In this document: positions 1 to 7,568 of the stretch, piece by piece
Layout: each line of letters opens with the position of its first letter
How positions within the stretch are numbered: the stretch's first letter is position 1
Source of the DNA: an uncultured Fretibacterium sp.
Lineage (GTDB): Bacteria; Synergistota; Synergistia; Synergistales; Aminobacteriaceae
Assembly: GCA_937892105.1 (NCBI GenBank)
Contig: CALAUZ010000130.1
Location: forward strand, 1 to 10,087
Direction of reading: 5' to 3'
Length of the DNA: 10,087 nucleotides
Notes under the pieces: model-generated
The model's input: only the letters and a program-made list of their open reading frames with translations
Database searches by the model: none
Told to the model about the DNA's origin: nothing
Made by a program: the position numbers and the translations under genes

Positions 1-1
1 C

Positions 2-118
2 ATCACAGCGATCGCTGTCGCTCTGTCTCGTGACATCGTATTTCTGATTCCTGGCCTGTTTGTGATAATGCAGAGGCTCAGGGATAAAATTCATGAACAT
101 ATGCGGATACTCTTATGA
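2..118 (+). CDS. C-terminal fragment, probable RND-family efflux pump inner-membrane subunit
   Basis: An open frame enters from the left edge and ends at TGA 116-118, giving 38 residues. They form a hydrophobic stretch (IVFLIPGLFVIMQRL) followed by a basic tail, which is how the last transmembrane helix of HAE1/AcrB-type proton-driven efflux pumps normally ends (PVFFVVVQRL-like). Its stop overlaps the ATG of the next frame as ATGA, the usual coupling between an RND gene and its outer-membrane factor. That neighbour supports the call more than the short sequence does. It would be an inner-membrane protein exporting drugs or other toxic compounds from a diderm cell. Because the neighbour is broken, this gene may be decaying too; with only the tail visible I cannot tell. 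Base composition is closer to balanced than in the phage region to the right. Confidence 0.5.
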   Translation: MTAIAVALSRDIVFLIPGLFVIMQRLRDKIHEHMRILL

Positions 119-523
119 ACGCAGGGGCATCCTACAGGTGGGATAACCTTTGACTAAACTTATAGAACATGCATTTAACTCCAACCGTGATTTACATAGC
201 GCGAGGAGTAAAGTTATTGAGGCACGTGCACAGCTTGGGATAAGTACATCTGCATTCCAGCCAAAAGCTGATGGCGTTGCAAGTTACACTAATGGCAGAA
301 ATTCAGAATTTGAGGACGCAAAGTTACGGAGCTATAACAAATACTCTTTGGGAATTGATGCATCTTGGGAGCTGGATCTGTTCTGGAAAGTAGTTATGAT
401 GGAGTCACAGTACAACGCCAGCCTTAAGGATGTACTGGAAGTTCAGCAGAAATACCAGACATTGAACAAGCGATAAATAAAACGATGAATGTTTTAGCCG
501 TCCTGACTGGGAAATTCCCGGAA
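115..523 (+). pseudogene. Degraded outer-membrane efflux factor (TolC/NodT-like) remnant
   Basis: Pieces of an outer-membrane efflux protein can be followed through changing frames. ATG 115 gives 12 residues ending RWDNL before TGA 151-153; such proteins normally start their mature part with a W...F.DP.L..LI pattern. The frame from 150 continues with TKLIEHAFNSNRDL, then an ARAQLGIS...FQPKADG stretch and SWELDLFWK, all typical of the first repeat of the family. It then jumps to material like later helices and stops at 474-476. Another frame from 458 reads DIEQAINKTMNVLAVLTGKF, resembling the family's ...NALAVLLGRLPG motif. There is no signal peptide or lipobox, and the blocks lie far closer together than in an intact protein of about 450-500 residues, so several internal deletions and at least two frame changes have occurred. 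The remnant ends where the phage DNA begins (about 515-530). A 108-residue frame with a TTG start survives at 150-476 but is very unlikely to be functional. Confidence 0.75.
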
Positions 524-1571
524 GTTTACATTTCTTTAATTCTTCCGCTAATTTCTGACATTGGGGCAACATTTCCATTTTCTGCATTGATAGTTCATCA
601 TACCTTCGGGAATCCCTATTACTTACAGCTTCGCTAATTTGACGTTCTAGATCATCATATTTACGTTGATATTCTGAATCTTCTGCCTGAAGTCGTTTTA
701 ATCTATCTTCTAAACTAACTTCAACGGGTGCTGTTGATTCAGACATCACTAACACGCACCGGCATCTGCCATGAAAAGGAGGGAGGCTCATATCATCACG
801 CCCCCAGCCAAATTCCTCTTTAAATCTTTCTGAGTCTTCTATTTTGAGTGCTGTGTTTATTTTTTCTTGCGCGTCTGCTACACGAAATTTCTGCCCGTTC
901 AAAGCTCCACATATTGGACACATCCTTTCATCGCCCATAGCCAGAACTTCATATTCCTTTATTCCTGCCTCTGTCATACCTGATATTGCTCCAAATGAAC
1001 GCGAACGAACTAAAGCAGAACTAGACACAACGTCCCAATATTTATAATCCCCAACCTGCCCGCCTAATGCTTGACGTAACTCAAAAGCTAACTCCTTACG
1101 CCCTAAACCATCTTTTAACGCTTGACGAGTTATTTCTGAAATCTTTTCTCCTATATGCTTTTCGTAATGTTCTCCAACCCAAAAGCAATTATGTTTTGTT
1201 AATATGTCTACTGCTCGCAAGTCTGTTAATTTAAAATGGCTGTCTGTCAATATTTCTTTTTGAGAACTCTCATACACTTCTCTAATATTTTTATAAAATA
1301 ATTCACGCAGCGTTTTTGATTTCCCAAAATCTTTACCAAGATGCTTTTTTAATGTGCTGGTTATCAATTCAAATGAAGGAATTCCTTTAAATATTTCTTT
1401 TAATGCCTTTTCGTATTCTTTTCGCCACTGCTTTATCAAGTTGGCTGATAAATTTCTCTCTAACTTTAAATATTTATCTTTGTCGCTCGAATCCTTCGCT
1501 ATGTCTAACGTTGTTAATATTCCATATAATCTTAAATATGCTTCATGTTTGCCTAATTTCGTTAATTTCAT
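405..1571 (-). CDS. Mu gpF-like (SPP1 gp7-type) phage head morphogenesis protein, C-terminus replaced by host sequence
   Basis: Minor head protein of the MuF family, which sits near the portal inside the procapsid and may be carried into the host with the DNA. The N-terminal ~200 residues are helical. Residues 213-275 hold the diagnostic zinc-knuckle-like core: GDERMCPICGALNGQKF (C218, C221) and PPFHGRCRC (H267, C270, C272). Residues 285-348 look like a charged coiled coil. The start ATG overlaps the portal stop as ATGA, so the two are translationally coupled, the usual portal-MuF order. The frame stays open past about residue 352, but the last ~36 residues (encoded by 408-515) are antisense to the efflux pseudogene on the left and are unusually hydrophobic. 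The authentic phage coding sequence is therefore cut at about 515-530 and the tail is accidental. The next expected phage genes (scaffold/protease, major capsid) are absent. Confidence 0.85.
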   Translation of the reverse strand: MKLTKLGKHEAYLRLYGILTTLDIAKDSSDKDKYLKLERNLSANLIKQWRKEYEKALKEIFKGIPSFELITSTLKKHLGKDFGKSKTLRELFYKNIREVYESSQKEILTDSHFKLTDLRAVDILTKHNCFWVGEHYEKHIGEKISEITRQALKDGLGRKELAFELRQALGGQVGDYKYWDVVSSSALVRSRSFGAISGMTEAGIKEYEVLAMGDERMCPICGALNGQKFRVADAQEKINTALKIEDSERFKEEFGWGRDDMSLPPFHGRCRCVLVMSESTAPVEVSLEDRLKRLQAEDSEYQRKYDDLERQISEAVSNRDSRRYDELSMQKMEMLPQCQKLAEELKKCKLPGISQSGRLKHSSFYLSLVQCLVFLLNFQYILKAGVVL

Positions 1572-3076
1572 TTCAGCGCTTTTTCTATCTTCTCTAATGA
1601 CCTTAATAACATCGTTTCGTTATCTTCATTTTCGCCTGCACTATCAAATTCACCCTTATTTAATTTCGCCAAATATATTTGTAACGGCAATTTCAGCCAT
1701 TCACTATCCTCATTTATTGCGCTCAAAGGGTGATTTAAAAGCCTTGATATTTCCTCGCGCGCTTCTCCAACTGTTAAACCGCAATGACTAAACGTACTTA
1801 ATACACTGCTCATTATTTCAAAATTATTTACTTTGGGAGGCAAACTCTTATATTTCCAATATTTAACTCCCATCGCAGGAAATAATAAACGATTTATTAC
1901 AAAATCATGGTTTACTCTTTCAGGTTCAAATACTTGTTCCTCTGCTACTTCTCGACTCTCACTCGCCGTTGCCCGCGTGTAATCGCTCGTTATACCGACA
2001 AATATTGGCGGTAACCTAAACGAACTCCTTATTTTTTCGCGGTTTGTTCGATCGTAATTATCAAATAAACTATCTTTTTGTTGCGCATCGCTTAAATGTT
2101 CAAAATGCACACTCGTAGGCGGTGTAGGTGAACCGGGTAATGTTACTCCTGAATCTGAAGGCGATACCTCTATTATTAGTATTTTATTAAATGTCTTTCG
2201 CCCTTTCATTTCATCGTTTATAAAATCTTCTATGCGTTCCACAACCCTATCATCTAATGAGCCAGATACTAATAAAGCCATCGGGGGTATTGTATTATTC
2301 TCAAAATATTCGTAATTTACCTCTTCAGCCTGCCGTGATCCTTCTACTGCTAGCCAATTACCTATCCAGCGAGGCACTCCATAAGGACTATAAGGACAAT
2401 ATAATTTAAAATGTATTATTTCCGTTGCTGGAATTATATCTGCTTCCGAACTCACATAACCCGTCCGAGAATCTATTATTCTGGGGTCTCCAAATTCCTT
2501 AAAATATACTCGCTGGCCATCATCTCGTATTTGAACATATCGCCTAAACCTCTTCCTTGACGGATATTCCTGAAGCTCGTTGCTCTCGTCATCACGTATT
2601 ATATATTTTACGTCTGTGTACTCTCTATCAAGTTGCGTTAACCTCATAGTATGACCTTCTATATGTTCAAGCCATACTATATCGCCCTTACCGTCTCTTA
2701 TGACTTCCCAATAACCATTGCCTAAAACTTCCAAATCTCTGCGCACTCTGCGTCTTAACTGCGAATACGGTATTTCAGCATTACAGAATTCAAAAAAATG
2801 CATTAACGTTTTATATTCGTTTTGTGCGTCTTTATCATCCGAAGAAAATTCAAACGCAGGCTCTAACGTAAAGCCAAATCCATCTATATTAGTTTCCATA
2901 GCTTCTACGCATTGCCCTAATATATTCGAATGTTCAGGAAGTCTCGCAAGCCAATCTAAATTATAAGGTGGCTCTATTATTCCATCTCCGTAATATCCAT
3001 CAAATGGATCGGTCGGCATCTTTAAACTTACTGGCAAATCATTTTCTTTACCCTTAAATATAAATGCTCTGCTCAT
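1568..3076 (-). CDS. Phage portal protein (PBSX-like/HK97-type family)
   Basis: Portal subunit, 502 residues, expected to form the dodecameric ring at the capsid vertex through which terminase pumps DNA and to which the tail attaches. The N-terminal part has the LARLPEHSNILGQCVEAM and GFGFTLEP pattern of PBSX-type portals (about residues 42-72). The middle part has IIHFKLYCPYSPYGVPRW and NYEYFENNTIPPMALLVSG, the conserved clip/stem region in which the order Y-G-x-P precedes a long helix. The C-terminal part has a helical RSSFRLPPIFVG...TRATA...EEQVFEP stretch, also typical. Length is normal for the family. It begins immediately after the upstream gene (stop TAA abuts ATG with no spacer) and ends in an ATGA overlap with the MuF gene, so it depends on upstream translation. 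No frameshift or missing region is seen; this gene appears intact. Confidence 0.93.
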   Translation of the reverse strand: MSRAFIFKGKENDLPVSLKMPTDPFDGYYGDGIIEPPYNLDWLARLPEHSNILGQCVEAMETNIDGFGFTLEPAFEFSSDDKDAQNEYKTLMHFFEFCNAEIPYSQLRRRVRRDLEVLGNGYWEVIRDGKGDIVWLEHIEGHTMRLTQLDREYTDVKYIIRDDESNELQEYPSRKRFRRYVQIRDDGQRVYFKEFGDPRIIDSRTGYVSSEADIIPATEIIHFKLYCPYSPYGVPRWIGNWLAVEGSRQAEEVNYEYFENNTIPPMALLVSGSLDDRVVERIEDFINDEMKGRKTFNKILIIEVSPSDSGVTLPGSPTPPTSVHFEHLSDAQQKDSLFDNYDRTNREKIRSSFRLPPIFVGITSDYTRATASESREVAEEQVFEPERVNHDFVINRLLFPAMGVKYWKYKSLPPKVNNFEIMSSVLSTFSHCGLTVGEAREEISRLLNHPLSAINEDSEWLKLPLQIYLAKLNKGEFDSAGENEDNETMLLRSLEKIEKALK

Positions 3077-3949
3077 TTAATGTATTTTATCCTCACCCTC
3101 GTAACTCCATGTTATTCCTAACTTCTTTAAACGTTTTTGAATATTTGGGGGAACCTTCCCTTTTTTATAAGCTCCCTTTGAAAAAATTAAGTGTTGAATA
3201 TTCTTTACTGTAGCTTGTTGGTTATGTATCTGCACCTCAGCATAAGAAATACTAGGCTCTAATTCCTTTAACCTCAACGTCCCGCTTTTAGCTGCTTCTA
3301 TAGTCTTTTGAAGCGGGCCTCTACGATATTTATAAACATCATAACTTAATATTGAGGGTTTTAATAATGGGGACGGGATTAAATCATTATCTAATGAATC
3401 TCCAAATGTTACCGTTGCAAATCTTTTTACTTCGGGTTTCATTATCGCTACCACTCCAGCCCATTTATTATAACGACTGCCTGCACCCTCACTCACGTTT
3501 ACTTCTGATACATTCTTATAATCAAAAAGCATTCCATATATAGGGCGTTGAGTCACAGGTGTATCTGAAGAGTAAGACATACTAAGATTTTCTATTTCTT
3601 CTCTTAATTTTTCATTCGTTGTGCCTCCAGAAGTATGCGTCTCATATATTGATTTAAAACGCCCTGAATCTAATATTTTCTCCAAATCCTTCTCTGAAAA
3701 TCTAATACCCATATTAGATGACTTCCCTAACTTAAGAGTCTCTTTTTCTAGAATAGCTATATCTTTATCGGAAATTTTTTTCCCATCCATCTCTTCTGAA
3801 TACTCACGCGTCTCCGCTAACATCTTTTTGGCTCGCTCTAGTTCGGTGGCTATAGGTCTTACATGCTTTATTTCATCTGCGGGGGAATCCTGTGATTCAT
3901 TTTTAGGAGGCATGGGATGTTTTCCTATACCGCTTCTCCCTTTTGCCAT
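3077..3949 (-). CDS. DUF3626-like domain protein with MAKGxSGxxKH N-terminus; candidate phage cargo or effector
   Basis: The 290-residue protein opens with MAKGRSGIGKHPMPP, a small, basic, probably disordered head, then a charged helical region to about residue 95. From about 98 to 260 there is a compact domain: RFKSIYETHTSGG, then TQRPIYGML (134-141), a YNKWAGVVAIMKPEV strand pair, TVTFGDSL (179-186) and SYAEVQIHNQ (235-244). The RPIYG / V-T-F-GDSL / Y-E-QIH order resembles DUF3626-type domains found in bacterial and phage proteins. I recall no established activity for them, and the assignment rests on recalled motifs only. The gene starts at ATG 3949 behind a strong GGAGG and directly after an intrinsic terminator, and its stop abuts the portal ATG. 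Sitting between the terminase cluster and the portal but not being a known structural protein, it may be an effector packaged or expressed late. No catalytic residues are claimed. Confidence 0.6.
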   Translation of the reverse strand: MAKGRSGIGKHPMPPKNESQDSPADEIKHVRPIATELERAKKMLAETREYSEEMDGKKISDKDIAILEKETLKLGKSSNMGIRFSEKDLEKILDSGRFKSIYETHTSGGTTNEKLREEIENLSMSYSSDTPVTQRPIYGMLFDYKNVSEVNVSEGAGSRYNKWAGVVAIMKPEVKRFATVTFGDSLDNDLIPSPLLKPSILSYDVYKYRRGPLQKTIEAAKSGTLRLKELEPSISYAEVQIHNQQATVKNIQHLIFSKGAYKKGKVPPNIQKRLKKLGITWSYEGEDKIH

Positions 3950-3950
3950 T

Positions 3951-3957
3951 TTTCCTC
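3951..3957 (-). promoter_or_regulatory. Strong ribosome binding site of the DUF3626-like gene
   Basis: Minus-strand ATGGAGGAAAAATGG places GGAGG about five bases before ATG 3949-3947. It lies a few bases beyond the terminator T run, so this gene is equipped for independent initiation, unlike the coupled portal and gpF-like genes that follow. Confidence 0.75.
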
Positions 3958-3963
3958 CATAAA

Positions 3964-3992
3964 CAAAAAAACCTTACCCATTAAGGTAAGGT
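3964..3992 (-). terminator. Intrinsic terminator after the small acidic gene, inside the late cluster
   Basis: On the minus strand an 8-bp perfect stem (ACCTTACC pairing with GGTAAGGT, arms 3992-3985 and 3978-3971) closes a 6-base loop and is followed at once by a run of about eight T residues (3971-3964). The T run lies on one side only, so it acts right to left. It lies between the acidic gene (stop 4021) and the GGAGG of the DUF3626-like gene. Portal and gpF-like genes lie beyond it, so late transcripts must read through it or restart. Confidence 0.85.
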
Positions 3993-4020
3993 CTCTGAAC
4001 TGTTATTTTATCTATTTATC

Positions 4021-4491
4021 TTAATTCAACAATTTACACACTCTAACTAAGGCTCTATAAACTCCTTTTACAGGCATATCTTCTGGTGCTACTCTCACAC
4101 AAAAAGTTAATGCCGTATAACAATCCTCTAATGGTGCGTTGTCTTCATCAAGTTCAAAGAGCATCCTATATCCAGCGTGATTTACATAAGGGAGCTTTTT
4201 TATACGTTCAATATAATTTTCATCTAATGTCTTAGTTAGTAATAACGTCTTATGTAAAGAATTTTGAAGATATCTATCTTCCTCTTTTCTAAGAACCTCT
4301 CTCGCTTCAAAAAGTTCCTCTGTTTTCTTTTCATATCCTTTGTCGTTCTCATCTAATGCATCTTCTGCTGATATTATCGTATCAATTCTCTTGTCAAATT
4401 CAATTAATTTTTCATCTGTAAGTTCTTTTTCTCCACATGCCTCAGCGAAAAAATCCCTTGCCTCTTCAAACTTCTCTTTTATTGTGCTCAT
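4021..4491 (-). CDS. Small acidic, helical phage protein of unknown function
   Basis: A 156-residue protein that I do not recognise. Residues 1-95 are highly charged and predicted by eye to be long helices (KEKFEEARDFFAEACGEKEL, then EKKTEELFEAREVLRKEEDRY). The C-terminal third is more globular: LPYVNHAGYRMLFELDEDNAPLEDCY around 100-125, then CVRVAPEDMPVKGVYRALVRVC. There is no signal peptide or membrane segment. The start ATG 4491-4489 has a good AGGAG about nine bases upstream, and the gene lies 25 bases after the large terminase stop. Its own stop is followed 29 bases later by an intrinsic terminator, so it is the last gene of the terminase transcript unless there is readthrough. The position next to terminase would suit a packaging accessory, scaffold-like or host-takeover protein, but nothing in the sequence selects one. 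Confidence 0.75.
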   Translation of the reverse strand: MSTIKEKFEEARDFFAEACGEKELTDEKLIEFDKRIDTIISAEDALDENDKGYEKKTEELFEAREVLRKEEDRYLQNSLHKTLLLTKTLDENYIERIKKLPYVNHAGYRMLFELDEDNAPLEDCYTALTFCVRVAPEDMPVKGVYRALVRVCKLLN

Positions 4492-4516
4492 TTTTATTTT
4501 CTCCTATTTATTTTTT

Positions 4517-5977
4517 TTAACCTAAAACTATTGCGCGTCCGCCACGCTTTTTGGCCTCAAGATACCCCCATGAATGCATATACACTGCATACGAAATTAC
4601 GTCTACTTGATCATCATGCACTCCGTTCGGAAATGATAATAATTCGGATTCTAAATCATCACACCAATGAGAATTAATCAAATGATACACACTGCCGGAT
4701 TCATAACGTGCTGCTGCCGGTATTGCTCGCGTATATTTGTCCGTATCCGGCTTTAATTCTATTACTGGGAGTCCCATACGTCTCACCATTTGGTATAACG
4801 TTAATCCCATGCTAGCGCTCTCTATGCCAATCAATAAAGGCTGATATTCTTGATACTTGCTCTTTATTAATTCCGGCTGATCCGGCCCTTCTAATCTTTC
4901 ACGCAAAATATTTAAAAATAGTAATTCACCATTTGGACATATCGCAAACGTACCTAACACAAAATAATCAGCGCTACTCCTTTTACTTCCAGCGACATCA
5001 CACGTCTGAAATATTTTACATGACGTTCTTTCGTATACTTTGTCATTTACTAAATAATTATTACCTGAAATTTTAAAATATTTGAACATTGACTGTTTAA
5101 ATAAATTTCCCTCTGAAGGTCTTGGGTGCCCTTGATATAAACTCTCCCATGAACGGCTACCTAATTCGCTTTTTTTAGCTTCGCACCATGTCTCATTAAA
5201 TCCATGTTCAGGCCATAATGATTCGCCAATATTCCTCCCTATCTCGTCATAACCCTCTGCTAACGCTGGTAAATTTATTAATTTCCATGTGTCTGAACTG
5301 CTATTTAAAATACGACCGGCTAAATCATCCTCGTGCCAGCGGGTCATTATTATTATTACGCGCCCTCCGGGATGAAGTCTTGAGCTTAATGTGTCTTGCC
5401 ATTCATGCCATATTCTGTCACGATACGTCTCACTCTCGGCTTCTTGACGGTTTTTTATTGGGTCATCTATTACAAGCAAATCTGCTCCTTGCCCTGTTAT
5501 ACTTCCTCCAATACCAGCGCTTATCATTCCACCTGAATAATTTTCTATTCCCCAATTTGTTTTTGAAGCGTTCTCAGAAGATACTTTTATATTAAATATT
5601 TCTTCTCCGAATTCGTCTATTTTCCTGCGATTCGCTAAACCAAATCTCTGCGCTAATTCTGAACCGTAACTCACCTCTATTACTCGGCGTTCAGGATTCC
5701 TGCCTATAAACCATGATGGAAAACTCTCCGTTACAGTCATTGATTTTCCATGTCTGGGTGGCATCGTTATTATTAACCTGTTTAATTCTCCTATTTCTAC
5801 GCTCTCCAAAAGATTACAAAGCAATTCAAGATGACGCGCCTTTTTCCAGCGGCCATGATATATAAGCTCCATGTAAGAACAATAATTCTCTCGCGCTCTG
5901 GTTATTTTCCGTTCGCGCAATATTCGTAACTGCTCATCTATTTCATTTATTGTCGGTAGATTCTGAAGTTGTTGCAT
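4517..5977 (-). CDS. terL: Phage terminase large subunit (packaging ATPase and nuclease)
   Basis: Motor and nuclease that packages phage DNA through the portal. The N-terminal ATPase shows MPPRHGKS (72-79, Walker A), LLVIDDP (167-173, Walker B with D171/D172; the usual E is replaced by D, as in many of these families) and IIIMTRWHEDD (208-218, motif III with the TRWHE signature). The C-terminal RNase H-like nuclease shows acidic residues in TCDVAG (D327), IGIESAS (E386) and HDDQVD (D455, D456, D459). The 486-residue length is normal and all expected motifs are present, so it should be active. The ATG at 5977 lies inside the end of the small-subunit gene (35-base overlap), so translation of the two is probably coupled. 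The family resembles the Terminase_6/Terminase_6C type. Symbol given by function only. Confidence 0.96.
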   Translation of the reverse strand: MQQLQNLPTINEIDEQLRILRERKITRARENYCSYMELIYHGRWKKARHLELLCNLLESVEIGELNRLIITMPPRHGKSMTVTESFPSWFIGRNPERRVIEVSYGSELAQRFGLANRRKIDEFGEEIFNIKVSSENASKTNWGIENYSGGMISAGIGGSITGQGADLLVIDDPIKNRQEAESETYRDRIWHEWQDTLSSRLHPGGRVIIIMTRWHEDDLAGRILNSSSDTWKLINLPALAEGYDEIGRNIGESLWPEHGFNETWCEAKKSELGSRSWESLYQGHPRPSEGNLFKQSMFKYFKISGNNYLVNDKVYERTSCKIFQTCDVAGSKRSSADYFVLGTFAICPNGELLFLNILRERLEGPDQPELIKSKYQEYQPLLIGIESASMGLTLYQMVRRMGLPVIELKPDTDKYTRAIPAAARYESGSVYHLINSHWCDDLESELLSFPNGVHDDQVDVISYAVYMHSWGYLEAKKRGGRAIVLG

Positions 5978-6488
5978 TTGCCTTCACCATTATCCCCCTG
6001 AGCTTTAGTAATTCGTCTTCGGTTAAGAGACTCAAATCATAATTGCTTTTTACTTGTAACGGCTTCCCATCCGCTCCGGTTATTTCTTGACGGTTCACCT
6101 CTTTAAACTCTTCCGGCATCCTGTTCTTTGCTAAAAATACTTGCGTTGTCGCATTGGGGGCTATGTATTTCTTTTTCGTTGTTTTCTTTATTGAGGTCGC
6201 TGTATGCGTCTCAACGTCTAGTATTACTACAGTCTCTTCTTCCTCGACAAAATAACCTATTGCCGTCTTTATCATTGCGTCTTTGAGTTCTATGTTTACC
6301 GCATCTTTACCTCTGCTTAAGGCTTCTTTGAACTCTGGATATTGCGCAATCCATTTATATAAACTTGTATAACCTATTCCCAATTTTTTAGCTATTTGGC
6401 GGTTGGAAAATCCTTCACTCGCATATTCTTTCGCTAATTGCGGCGTTACTTCAGGGTCATACATAGGTTTCCGTCCAGCTTTAGACAA
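5943..6488 (-). CDS. terS: Phage terminase small subunit, HTH DNA-binding
   Basis: A 181-residue protein that would recognise the phage packaging site and bring in the large subunit. The N-terminus MSKAGRKPMYDPEV is followed by a helix-turn-helix at about 24-50 (EGFSNRQIAKKLGIGYTSLY), the typical form in small terminases of Firmicute phages. Next comes PEFKEALSRGKDAVNIELKDAMIK (51-74), the usual start of the oligomerisation helices. A strand-rich segment (75-110) and ATTQVFLAKNRMPEEFKE (113-130) complete a family-like layout. The start is TTG 6488-6486, chosen because GGTGAT lies at suitable distance upstream and residues 2-8 are family-like; the ATG at residue 9 would cut into the conserved N-terminus. 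It overlaps the large subunit by 35 bases and lies 21 bases after the ParB-like gene. Confidence 0.88.
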   Translation of the reverse strand: MSKAGRKPMYDPEVTPQLAKEYASEGFSNRQIAKKLGIGYTSLYKWIAQYPEFKEALSRGKDAVNIELKDAMIKTAIGYFVEEEETVVILDVETHTATSIKKTTKKKYIAPNATTQVFLAKNRMPEEFKEVNRQEITGADGKPLQVKSNYDLSLLTEDELLKLRGIMVKANATTSESTDNK

Positions 6489-6509
6489 TTAAATCACCAC
6501 ATCTATTCG

Positions 6510-7568
6510 CTACTGTTCGCCATCTTTCCACTTCCTTGACTGTATACGCTTCACTGAAATACCTTTAAAATCATAATTATTATCAGTCCCAAATAAAATT
6601 ATTGTTTTAGGTTCTAATCTGTTTATCGCTGTATTTATACATTCCTGAAATAATGAGCTGAAATCTTTATCGCGTGCTATTCCTAACGTGGACATTACTA
6701 TCACGCTATTTTTAGGCAAACCGTCATAACTAAAATCCAGTATTTTAGGTTGATCGCTTGTAAAATCTACTATCTCCCTTATGTTAGGAATTACTGTTAT
6801 TCCATAATCCTGCATCATTTGACCGATTAAACGCTGTCGATAAAGATTATAAATCCTCATGGACATTGACATATCTGCATAAGTTGAAAAATCTGGCGTT
6901 ACACAACAACTATATTTTTTTATTATTTCAAAATTCTCGTAAGGTCTGTTCCAAATTCTTTCAAATTGGTAATCATCTATAAAAAAATGTATTCCTGCGC
7001 TCTTATCTTTATGTGTCCTCGCATAATTAAAACTTATTAAATTATCAGGCACATAATTACACGCTTTTAATTTAGGCATCTGGTAAAAACCTTCGCAACG
7101 TGTCTTATCAAATTCACGCATTCTGTACGCATCGTATGTTCGTTCGCGCTCGCTACCTATATATCCAAACTCTTCGTCAAAATTTATCTGTTCTATTTCC
7201 GGTATTTCAAAACCTGTAAGCGTTATATCTATATCTTCTATCGATTTTAACAGGTCGGAAAGCATATCTTTATCCCATTCGCCAGAAACTTTATTTAAAG
7301 CCAAATTTAAAGCCTTTTCGTGTACCTCGTCTATATTTACTATTACACATTCTATTTCTTCGTTCCCTAATTCTTTTAATACTTTTAAACGCTGATGGCC
7401 TCCAACTACCGTCCTAGTACGTTCATTCCATATTATTGGCTCTACGTAACCAAATTCTTTTATTGAACTCTTTAATTTTTCGTATTTTTTATCGCCGGGT
7501 TTTAAATCTTTGCGCGGATTGTATTTCGCTGGTAATAATTCGCTTATTAATTTTTTTTCTATTCTCAT
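6510..7568 (-). CDS. ParB-like nuclease domain fused to DUF4417
   Basis: Two-domain protein of 352 residues. Residues 1-95 are a ParB/Srx-like domain: ISELLPAKYNPR (8-19), LKSSIKEFGYVEPIIW (32-47), then GGHQRLKVLKELG (56-68) with the GGHQR box that binds nucleotide in ParB proteins. In phages this domain usually precedes a DNA methyltransferase. Here no methyltransferase motifs follow; residues ~143-345 match DUF4417: AGIHFFIDDYQFERIWNRP (191-209), TPDFSTYADM (224-233), YRQRLIGQMMQDYGITVIP (243-261), MSTLGIARD (292-300) and a LEPKTIILFG (318-327) strand. DUF4417 has no function that I know of. The ATG overlaps the stop of the upstream gene as ATGA, so the two are made together. Placement just before terS suggests a packaging or DNA-processing role, or an anti-host role, but this is inference. 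Confidence 0.8.
   Translation of the reverse strand: MRIEKKLISELLPAKYNPRKDLKPGDKKYEKLKSSIKEFGYVEPIIWNERTRTVVGGHQRLKVLKELGNEEIECVIVNIDEVHEKALNLALNKVSGEWDKDMLSDLLKSIEDIDITLTGFEIPEIEQINFDEEFGYIGSERERTYDAYRMREFDKTRCEGFYQMPKLKACNYVPDNLISFNYARTHKDKSAGIHFFIDDYQFERIWNRPYENFEIIKKYSCCVTPDFSTYADMSMSMRIYNLYRQRLIGQMMQDYGITVIPNIREIVDFTSDQPKILDFSYDGLPKNSVIVMSTLGIARDKDFSSLFQECINTAINRLEPKTIILFGTDNNYDFKGISVKRIQSRKWKDGEQ

Noticed and set aside
150..476. Intact 108-residue efflux-like gene with TTG start
   Set aside because: It lacks a signal peptide, starts mid-domain, and continues in another frame after its stop; it is one segment of a pseudogene.
515..530. Prophage attachment site at the host junction
   Set aside because: No tRNA gene, integrase or second copy of a core sequence is visible, and the break falls inside a structural gene, so I call it only a junction.
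1354..1791. 145-residue + strand open frame
   Set aside because: It lies opposite the well-supported gpF-like and portal genes, spans their junction, has no sensible RBS, and its product looks like antisense of helical coding sequence.
5218..5595. 125-residue + strand frame
   Set aside because: It lies entirely opposite the terminase large subunit, in a region carrying the Walker B and motif III; treated as a shadow.
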